Shown here: in pieces, positions 57,445 through 64,000 of the stretch
How the letters are laid out: the number at the start of each line of letters is the position of its first letter
Position numbering within the stretch: the first letter of the stretch is position 1
Origin: Orientallactaga sibirica
Taxonomy: Eukaryota; Chordata; Mammalia; Rodentia; Dipodidae
Length of the DNA stretch: 64,000 nt
NCBI GenBank assembly: GCA_036365145.1
Contig: JAEOAD010002231.1
Location: 4,071,501 to 4,135,500, forward strand
Direction: 5' to 3'
Translations under genes and position numbers: made by a program
The notes under the pieces: model-generated
Seen by the model: only the letters and a program-made list of their open reading frames with translations
Told to the model about the DNA's origin: nothing
The model's database searches: none

Positions 57445-57812
57445 AAATAAATAAATGTATTCTTTTCAGTATGTGAAGCATACTTACACTAATGTCAAAG
57501 TTGATTCTTTAATAAAGGTGAAATATTGTTATGGTATAGCTTTATGTGCACACCAGAAAATTCTTTGGATTTTTATATCATTTTTAAAAGTTTTTTTAAT
57601 TGTGCAAGGGTACAGTGATATGGAGTATTCTGTTTTTGTAATTTTGCCTTAAAAAATATAAAATACTTCTAGTTGTCTTAATGTATGCTCATCCTGTCCT
57701 TTGTTCATTGCCTGAAATTATGCAACCACTGTGGAGTGTTGGGAAGTGAACACATGTTTTAGTAATTGCTCCTTTTGTATTGTTTTTAATAATCTTCTCT
57801 TTTCTTCTCCAG

Positions 57813-57882
57813 CACAAATGTGCAGGTGTGTGATAGCCCTTTCCATTGCACCCCAGAGGAGGCAAAATCATTAGTTGAATCG
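57813..57882 (+). CDS. Ppa2: Ppa2 coding exon
   Basis: A 70-bp exon, acceptor CAG at 57810-57812, donor GTAAGG at 57883. Its first base completes the Cys codon (TG|C), and it ends in phase 0. It encodes (C)TNVQVCDSPFHCTPEEAK then SLVES. This is the C-terminal part of the pyrophosphatase chain, after the catalytic core. The TNVQVCDSPFHC...EEAKSLVES wording is characteristic of the mitochondrial paralogue as I know it. Confidence 0.95.
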
Positions 57883-58417
57883 GTAAGGAACAAATGTCCA
57901 GGGCATCCTTTAATCATGTAAATGTCATGAGAACTCAAGTAAAACTTCTCAGATATCTGACAATGAAATGTGTTGAGTAATTTTGGGAAGCAAAAAGTTA
58001 AAAATAATATTACAATTACATATTTTAAATATGAGGGAATTTGAGTCATCCTTTTTGATGAATTTTTAAATTTTATTTTCTAATTTTTCTTAGCGCTATG
58101 AATTTATTATTTTTGTTCGTAGACATATGCACATGTGCACATGCACACACACACATCTCCTCTGCTGTTCTGTTCCCGTGGGCTGTCAGTCATCCATTAT
58201 CTACACTGGGACAGATGCATTTTGGCTCAAGGAGATTGAAATATATGACACTCCTTTCTATCTCCACATAGCTCCCCTACCCCACAAGCTTTCCATGTCT
58301 AGGCTGCGGACTCCAAAGAACTTTAAATCTCTAATGATATTGCTGCATGGAGGCAGCTGAAATTATTAGTTAATTATGTTTAATTTAGAGAACATGAAAT
58401 AAGAAAATTAATACTGA

Positions 58418-58670
58418 GGGCTGGAGAGATGGCTTAGTGGTTAAGGCACCTGCCAGCTAAGCCTAAGAACCCGGTTCCAATCTCCAGGTCCCACGGTTAG
58501 CCAGATGCAAAGTGACGCAAGGGCGCAATGCCGCACTTGACCACAAGGGGGCACAAGCATCTGGATTTCATTCGCAGCCACTGAGAGACTGCTGGTGCGC
58601 CCATTCTCTATCTGTCTCCCTCTCCTCTCTCTCTGTCTGTCTCTCTGTCTCCAAAAAAAAAAAAATTTAA
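58418..58670 (+). repeat. tRNA-like SINE, long form
   Basis: GGGCTGGAGAGATGGCTTAG head; GATGCAAAGTGACGCAAGGG long-form segment with several CpGs; CTCF-like core CCACAAGGGGGCAC at 58541-58554; CT-rich block; A tail. Confidence 0.93.
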
Positions 58671-58777
58671 AAAGAAAATATTGAGGTAATTATGTAGTGA
58701 TATTTAAAATATGTGTGGTAGAGCTTAATCTCGAAATACTATTTCTGAATTAAGGGTTTTTAAAAACTAATCATGAG

Positions 58778-58955
58778 GGCTGGAGAGATGGCTTAGCAGT
58801 TAAGGCACATACCTATGAAGCCTAAGGACCTCCGTTCAATTCTCCAGGTCCCACGTAAGCCAGATGCACTGAAGTTTGTTTGCACTGGCTGGAGGCCCTG
58901 GTGTGACCATTTTCACTCTCTGTCCCCCTCTTTCTGTCTCTAATTAATAAATTTT
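58778..58955 (+). repeat. tRNA-like SINE, short form, middle partly deleted
   Basis: GGCTGGAGAGATGGCTTAGC head; GATGCACTGAAGTTTGTTTG, where the GGCGCATGCGTCTG segment is missing. TSD AAAAACTAATCATGAG / AAAAATTAATTATGAG around 58763-58777 and 58955-58970. Confidence 0.9.
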
Positions 58956-59545
58956 TAAAAATTAATTATGAGCTAGAAACTACTAAATGTAGATCTTTAC
59001 AAACAGGTAAAATGTTATTGCTAATTACAGCTGCTTTTAATGTGTTGGGGCCCTCCTCCCCTTCCTACCCCCATACCCTCAAAAATTCATCAGCCGTTCT
59101 GTGGTAGGGTCCATGTGCTGGGTGTGCAATGTTACAGAAGAAAAGAAAAATGAAACTTCTTGAAGGTCACATTTTAGTAGGAGCAATGAATAATAAATAT
59201 ACCTACAAAATATATATTGTTACTATAGCAAAAATAAGCTAAAGAGTAAGTAACATTCCAGGAATAGAATGGGAGTGGTAGTTATTTAAAAGGTGGTCAG
59301 GAGCCTCACAGGAAAGGGCATTTATACAAGTCTGAAAGTGAATGAGGCAGGAGCATTCAAGCAGCATACCAGGAGCCTGTAGTGACTCCTGGCAATAGGA
59401 AGTGGGGTGGAAAGGAAGAGATGAAACTGGAATGTTTGGATGCTATGAAAGTAGAAAAATTCAGAGGCAAATTAGGAAGCACCCTCATGAAGACCATTTT
59501 AAGAATTGTATTTCTTGTCCTGAATGAAGCAGAGACCTGAAGATT

Positions 59546-59546
<1 letters not shown>

Positions 59547-59601
<55 letters not shown>

Positions 59602-59612
59602 TTTTTTTTTTT
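59547..59612. repeat. (CTTT)n microsatellite and poly-T
   Basis: About 13 CTTT units followed by a T run. It is the expanded tail of the antisense retroposon to its right. Confidence 0.95.
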
Positions 59613-59626
59613 AAGAATATACTTAG

Positions 59627-59746
59627 GGCCAGGCATGGTGGCCCACACCTTTAATCTTAGCACTCAGGAGGCAGAGGTAGGGGGATTACAGTGAGTTCAA
59701 GGCCAGCCTGGGACTAGAGTGAAACCCTACCTCAAAACACCAAAAA
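59627..59746 (+). repeat. B1 SINE, first of three in tandem, short type
   Basis: GGCCAGGCATGGTGGCCCAC head; the ACTACATAG...GTCAG segment is absent; A-rich end CACCAAAAAAG. Confidence 0.9.
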
Positions 59747-59911
59747 AGCTGAGTGTGGTTGGGCATGGTGGTGCATGACTTTAATTCCAGCACTCAGGAG
59801 GCAGAGGTAGGAGGATCACTGAGTTCAAGGCCATCCTGAGACTACATAGTAAATTCCAGGTCAGCCTTGGCTAGAGTGAGACCCTACCTCAAAAAACAAA
59901 CAAACAAAAAA
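59747..59911 (+). repeat. B1 SINE, second of three in tandem
   Basis: GAGTGTGGTTGGGCATGGTG (head with a 9-bp partial duplication), full right half including ACTACATAGTAAATTCCAGG, and an (AAAC)n tail. Confidence 0.9.
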
Positions 59912-60066
59912 GTCGAGCATGGTAGTGTACCCCTTTAATCCCAGCACTTGAATTTGGGAGGCAGAGGTAGGAGGATTTCCAAGAGTTTGAGTTGAGGCTA
60001 CCTGGAGACTAGATAGTGAATTCCAGGTCAGCTTGAGCTAGAGTGAGACCCTACCTCAAAACACTT
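59912..60066 (+). repeat. B1 SINE, third of three in tandem, diverged
   Basis: CGAGCATGGTAGTGTACCCC head, an insertion near CAGCACTTGAATTTGGGAGG, right half ACTAGATAGTGAATTCCAGG, short A end. Confidence 0.88.
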
Positions 60067-60754
60067 AATATATATATACTTAGTATGGACACATCATGTG
60101 TTGTTACCATTATTTCCCTCCTCCCTGTCCTCATTCCACTGAGGGCCCACCTCAGTGGGGTTTCTGGTATTCCCCCATGAGGTTATGGGTTGTGCTTGTG
60201 GGAGCAGCAGTCAGTTGGAGGTGCAAGGCAGTCAATGCCTCTGGGTATGCCCTCCCAATCTGAGGCCCTTATAATTTTTCCTCCCCCTCTTCTGCAAAAT
60301 TCCTGGAGCCTTGGTGGGTCTGTTTTAAATCTACTTCAGTGATGAGCTCTTGGAGCTTCTGGATTTCTGCTTTGGTATGTGTTGAGTATCTTAGGTCTCT
60401 TGTCTTCTTCACCCTGGCACTGATTGTCAGGCTCATTCTTGTTCATCTCTCCAGTTCCTCCATGGTTTCCCCTAAGCCCTGGCTGAAGTGCAAGGGGTGG
60501 TTTATCTCGTCGGGTCTTGCTATCTTCCCAGGAACTGAAGTGTGGTTGGGAAGCCACCATCTTGACTAAAAGTCCCCATTGAAGGTTTTGAGCAAAGGAG
60601 TGGTGTGATCTGAATCACTCTGGTGGTATTGGTGAAAATAACCGTTAGGAAAGCTAGAGAGGGTGCCAGGAGCTGGTGTGGCAGTGCACACCCAGCACTG
60701 GTTTATTTTCTCCAGATATATATTTCTATGGATTATATTCAAAACCCATTACTC

Positions 60755-60972
60755 GGGCTAGAGAAGTGGCTCAGTGGTTAAGGCACATGCTTGCAAAGCA
60801 TAACAACCCAGGTTCAATTCCCCAGTACCCACAAAAAGCCAGATGTACAAAGTGGTGCATGCATCTGGAGTTTGCTTACAGTGGCTAGAGGCCCTGGTGC
60901 ACCCATTCTCTCTCTGTGTTTCTCTTCTCTTTATCTCTGATTACAAATGAAATAAATAAAAATCTTAAAAAG
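60755..60972 (+). repeat. tRNA-like SINE, short form
   Basis: GGGCTAGAGAAGTGGCTCAG head, GATGTACAAAGTGGTGCATG middle. TSD AAAACCCATTACTC (60741-60754) / AAAACTCACTATTC (60973-60986), two mismatches. Confidence 0.9.
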
Positions 60973-61023
60973 AAAACTCACTATTCTTTAAGGAAGAAGT
61001 AAAACGAGAGATTTTACATCTTT

Positions 61024-61211
61024 CTGAGTTTTATTTATCATTTGAGAGAGAAACAAAGGGAGAGAGTAAGAAACAGAGAATGGGTGTGCCAGTGCCTCCA
61101 ACCACTGAAAATGAACTCCAGATATACATGCCACCTGTCCTGGGGAATTGGACCTGGGTCCTTTGGTTTCACAGACAAACGTCTTAAACACTAAGCCATC
61201 TCTCCAGACCA
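61024..61211 (-). repeat. tRNA-like SINE, short form, small deletion
   Basis: TTTTATTTATCATTTGAGAG tail complement; the GTGCATCTGGCTTACATGGG segment is shortened to CCACCTGTCCTGG; head complement CTAAGCCATCTCTCCAGACC. TTTTACATCTTT / TTTACATCTTT flank it. Confidence 0.9.
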
Positions 61212-63337
61212 AGAGAAACTTTACATCTTTGTCCCAGCAGTTTGTCTCACTAAGTCAGGTTAAAATTATTCATATCTCATTCGTTGGGTTTTGGATTAAT
61301 TAATAACAGATATAATAAATTTCTTATTTTAAAGTTATTTATTTGGAAGATCAAAGTTTCAGTGGATATTTTAATTTTAAATTGCTTCCTATCAACATAA
61401 TAATAGGTAAATAGTCCTCTTGGGGAAGAAAATCAGGAGATGTGGGAATGTTAGTTAGGTAGATTAGTGGGATAAGTTTAAGATTGAGGAACTTTAACAT
61501 CCAGCCTTAATTCCATGGTTTGGTAACTTTGTTGGGCTTCACAATGAGGAAGAGGCTGCTCTGACTGGTTTGTTTGCACTGAGAATGTGCAGCAGACAGT
61601 AGTGACTCAGAGAAACTAGTCCCACTTCACTAGCTCAATGGAACTTAACATAGGACATTTTTCATTAAGTATTTGTGAGGCAAAAAAATGCCCAGTTACA
61701 AAAAAAAGAAATGACTAAAACTTGTGGACAGTTAATAAAACTATTGTAGGAAGCACAAATTGGATGAACATATATTGATCAAATATAATTGAATGTTGTA
61801 TACTTAAACCCCCAACATTATTAAATAATCACCCAGCAACATGTACAGTTCAATTAGGGAAAATATTATCACTGTGTGTAGGAAAAATCCAAGTCAACAA
61901 ATTAACTAGTAGTAACAGGTACCATTTTTAAAGAAAACAGGAAAAAATCTACTGAAATATGTATCATACTTAGAAAATGTTAAAGATAATAAACCTAGGG
62001 GAGATTTTCGAAGGAGAACTGAAGTATTCCAAAAGATTATTGAGCTGTATTTGTGGAAACATAGATACTTGAATTATACACAATAGTGAAAGGTACGACT
62101 TTTATCGTCACTTTCATCCTGTCATACTACCGATGCATAAGGGCAGATGCTTGAGTGTCTGGGCTGCAGCCTATGGATACAGTGAGGGCCTGCTGTGCTG
62201 TAATGGTGCAGCCAAAGAAACACCTGCTTCTGTTACGTGCTAACAGAGATTAAATCATGTGGAGTTGTTTTTGAATGTTGACCTAATTTTCCAACCAAAA
62301 GATAGAAGCTCAATGAATTTGGGAATGCATAGATGTGTGGGCTGGATGGGCAGTCTTAGTGCAAGAAGGAGCCAGGCATACAAAAGAAGTGGTAGGAATA
62401 CAGTCCTGTCCCTCTTTGTCAGGCTCATGTCTCTGAGATAGCCAGAATTCTAAATGAGACCTCCCTAAAGGTACCTGTCAAGATAGTTGGATTTTTTTTT
62501 TTTTTTGGTACATTTTTATCCACCTTCTTACCTTGACATGTTATAACATTTAAAGATTGAGATGCTTGGGATATGGTCATCCATTTGTATCTCTGCCTCA
62601 AATGGCAGTGCCAGGTGTTTGGTGTTGAGAATGGACAAACTGAGATAACTAGAAGTTAATGATTAAAGTTGTTATCTGAAGGAAATAAAGACAAATGCAA
62701 GTTATGTCTAAGGAAGGAAACATGATCCCTGGTAGTGACTCAACATATTTTATTCCTTCACTTGGGCAGTGGCTCTGTGGCTGTTTGTTCTAATTATACC
62801 CTTTCTAGTAGATAACTGATAACCACAAAATGTGAAAATACCCCCAAAAGTTTTGTTCTTATTTGGGGGGGGGAATCATACATCTCAGAAAAGTATTTCA
62901 TATTCATATACCATAGGCTTTGTTTCCTCTATTCTCAAAGTCTTATTCTAGCTTTCAAAATAATCATAAAATGTCAAATCTCAGGAATACAGCTAAGTTG
63001 TATGTATGTGTGTGTGTGGTAGGGGGTGCTTGATCTTTCATTCTTAAGACTAAGCCATGGAATCAACTGAAAAAAAAATCTCTCATTGTCATAGATGCCC
63101 ATGGATAATGAACAGATGTTTCAAGTGTGCTTCTTCCTCTTTCACTCTGTAATGGTTTTGTTTATCAGAAAGAATGAGCCAGCTATTAAAGGCAAAGAGT
63201 GAGATTTATTTTTTTTTTTGAGTTTCAAGAACTGCTTTATATCACCTTTGGTCTATATTTTCATGAAAAACTGTCTGGGTTCACTTTCTACATATTAATT
63301 AATTTTAACAGAGTATTTTTCTGTTCTTATCTTTTAG

Positions 63338-63377
63338 GTCCCAAGATGTTCACCAAGTAAAGAAAGCAGTAGAGAAG
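63338..63377 (+). CDS. Ppa2: Ppa2 coding exon (40-bp penultimate exon)
   Basis: A 40-bp exon, acceptor TAG at 63335-63337, donor GTATAG at 63378. It enters in phase 0 and leaves after the first base of a split Glu codon. It encodes VPRCSPSKESSRE(E). This Ser/Lys/Glu-rich linker near the C-terminus is the least conserved part of PPA2, so the assignment rests on phase, splice sites and continuity with ...SLVES before and EQMWYFPGK after. The donor is weaker than the others. Confidence 0.9.
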
Positions 63378-63738
63378 GTATAGTCTCTTATGGTTCTTGA
63401 GGCGTAAGATGTGTAAATTTGTTTACAATAATGGAAACCAAAAAAGTTATAACTAATTTAAGTTATATAAAATAAGCAAAACATATTTCAAATAGTAATT
63501 AAAATTTTATAAAAATCATATTCCTAATTTCACAAAATGAGAAGGAACACATTACTTTTAAGCTAGAAAATGATTAAACAGTGATTTTTGTATACACGTG
63601 AGTGAAGGGAATAAGAAAGCTATGACATACTAAGGTTGAATCTTTTTATCTGCTTAAATACATCCTACAGATTTAAATCAAGTTTGTTTTATCCCTCTCT
63701 TTCCCCTCCCTAACTTCCTCATCCCTCACTTTCAACAG
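63378..63738 (+). other. Ppa2: Ppa2 last intron (361 bp)
   Basis: Donor GTATAG, acceptor TTTCAACAG after a strong pyrimidine tract (63689-63733). AT-rich; no repeat or other feature seen. If retained, the frame would add seven codons and stop at about 63399-63401. Confidence 0.88.
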
Positions 63739-63767
63739 AGCAAATGTGGTACTTCCCTGGCAAGTGA
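63739..63767 (+). CDS. Ppa2: Ppa2 terminal coding segment and stop
   Basis: Begins after the acceptor AG at 63737-63738. The first two bases complete the split Glu codon, then QMWYFPGK and the stop TGA at 63765-63767. The ending corresponds to the short hydrophobic C-terminus ...EQVWHFLGK of human PPA2 (from memory), supporting the reading frame. The joined window exons total 684 coding bases, 228 codons, with no internal stop. Confidence 0.95.
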
Positions 63768-63930
63768 CTGGGACACTAGAAATTCTGTGTCAAGATGCCA
63801 ACTTCTGAGGAACCCGGGACTCCTTTTGTTTTGTGCTTGAGAGACACAGGTCTGTGAGCATCTTCTGACTGCCTGTTGAGGCATCATTGTTTCCATACTT
63901 TTTAAATAAACATTTTGTAAATTAACATTG
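63768..63930 (+). other. Ppa2: Ppa2 3' UTR
   Basis: About 160 bases from the stop codon to the predicted cleavage site, ending some 15-25 bases after the AATAAA. No repeat is inserted. The exact cleavage position is inferred. Confidence 0.8.
63905..63910 (+). promoter_or_regulatory. Ppa2: Polyadenylation signal AATAAA of Ppa2
   Basis: Canonical hexamer 138 bases after the stop codon, followed by a T/GT-rich stretch (TTTGTCTCCTCTGCATGTTT, 63940-63959) suitable as downstream element. The last 70 bases of the window are then intergenic. Confidence 0.88.
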
Positions 63931-64000
63931 ACACTTTCAAATTTGTCTCCTCTGCATGTTTATTGCTATAAGAAAAAAGTTTTGCTTAATTTCATAGCAG

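Larger units (their letters stand above)
52920..57812 (+). other. Ppa2: Ppa2 intron (4.9 kb)
   Basis: Donor GTAAGA, acceptor CTTCTCCAG. Eight SINEs plus MIR-like text. I see nothing recognisable in 52920-53410 (two poly-T runs), 55230-55480, 56900-57328 and 57446-57812. Confidence 0.82.
59547..60579 (-). mobile_element. Unrecognised retroposon with L1-like 5' end, tail interrupted by three B1s
   Basis: On the - strand it starts GGGGACTTTTAGTCAAGATG (60579 downward), ends near 60074 with ATGTGTCCATACTAAGTATA, then has an A-rich/(AAAG)n tail at 59547-59626. The B1 array 59627-60073 sits inside the tail junction, with ATATACTTAG on both sides. Possible element TSD: TGAAGATTT (59538-59546) / TGAAGGTTT (60580-60588). 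The body is about 505 bp. A 74-codon frame opens at 60560 but has no recognisable domain. The 5' terminus with AAGATGG resembles the L1 5' ends at 21231 and 33407; the rest does not align with either L1 by eye. Confidence 0.66.
57883..63337 (+). other. Ppa2: Ppa2 intron (5.5 kb)
   Basis: Donor GTAAGG, acceptor CTTTTAG. SINEs and one retroposon occupy 58418-61211. I see nothing recognisable in 57883-58417 (short CA run at 58135-58154), 58970-59537 or 61231-63337. The last is a 2.1-kb AT-rich stretch with no SINE at all, containing only a poly-T at 62490, a poly-G at 62864 and a TG run at 63003-63019. Confidence 0.82.

Noticed and set aside
60336..60569. Overlapping 74- and 76-residue frames on opposite strands
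   Set aside because: They lie within the retroposon at 60074-60579. The antisense one begins near its 5' end, but there is no domain and other copies do not keep the frame by eye.

Overview
This is a stretch of rodent nuclear DNA. It holds the 3' part of one protein-coding gene on the + strand, Ppa2 (mitochondrial inorganic pyrophosphatase), embedded in introns dense with retroposons. The rodent assignment rests on abundant B1 (7SL-derived) SINEs, B4-type composite SINEs and MaLR-type LTRs. A very abundant tRNA-like SINE begins with a GGCTGGAGAGATGGCTTAG head and ends in a CT-rich, A-rich tail. Its sequence resembles what I associate with jerboas (Dipodidae), but that family-level guess is tentative. 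There are no bacterial-type features.

Ppa2 layout. Eight coding exons lie at 662-781, 10680-10766, 38937-39063, 50324-50451, 52834-52919, 57813-57882, 63338-63377 and 63739-63767. Each has an AG acceptor and every internal exon has a GT donor. Joined, they form one open frame of 228 codons plus stop. They carry the metal- and phosphate-binding residues of a family I pyrophosphatase. The mitochondrial targeting sequence, the N-terminal third and the promoter lie upstream of the window. The 3' UTR ends with an AATAAA at 63905-63910, so the gene stops just inside the right edge.

Intron content. The 28-kb intron (10767-38936) holds two long antisense L1 elements, about 13.57-21.23 kb and 26.49-33.41 kb. 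Both have recognisable ORF1 and ORF2 but broken frames. It also holds a 5'-truncated L1 3' end joined to a B1 (34.7-35.2 kb), MaLR LTRs and old L2/MIR pieces. The other introns carry many B1 copies and about three dozen tRNA-like SINEs in two forms. The short form reads GATGCACAAGG in the middle. The long form has about 35 extra bases, including a CCACAAGGGGGCGC-like motif. Many insertions have visible target-site duplications (TSDs), which allow nested histories to be read.

Most notable: the long-form SINE spreads a CTCF-core-like motif (five copies, same orientation). A B1-L1 chimera sits between one pair of 17-bp TSDs. An unrecognised retroposon family has an L1-like 5' end. Twin 391-bp solo LTRs both keep perfect 5-bp TSDs. 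A repeat-free block at about 39.64-39.96 kb looks like a conserved non-coding element. I did not find a new protein system, and apart from Ppa2 and the L1 remnants no open frame looks genuine.
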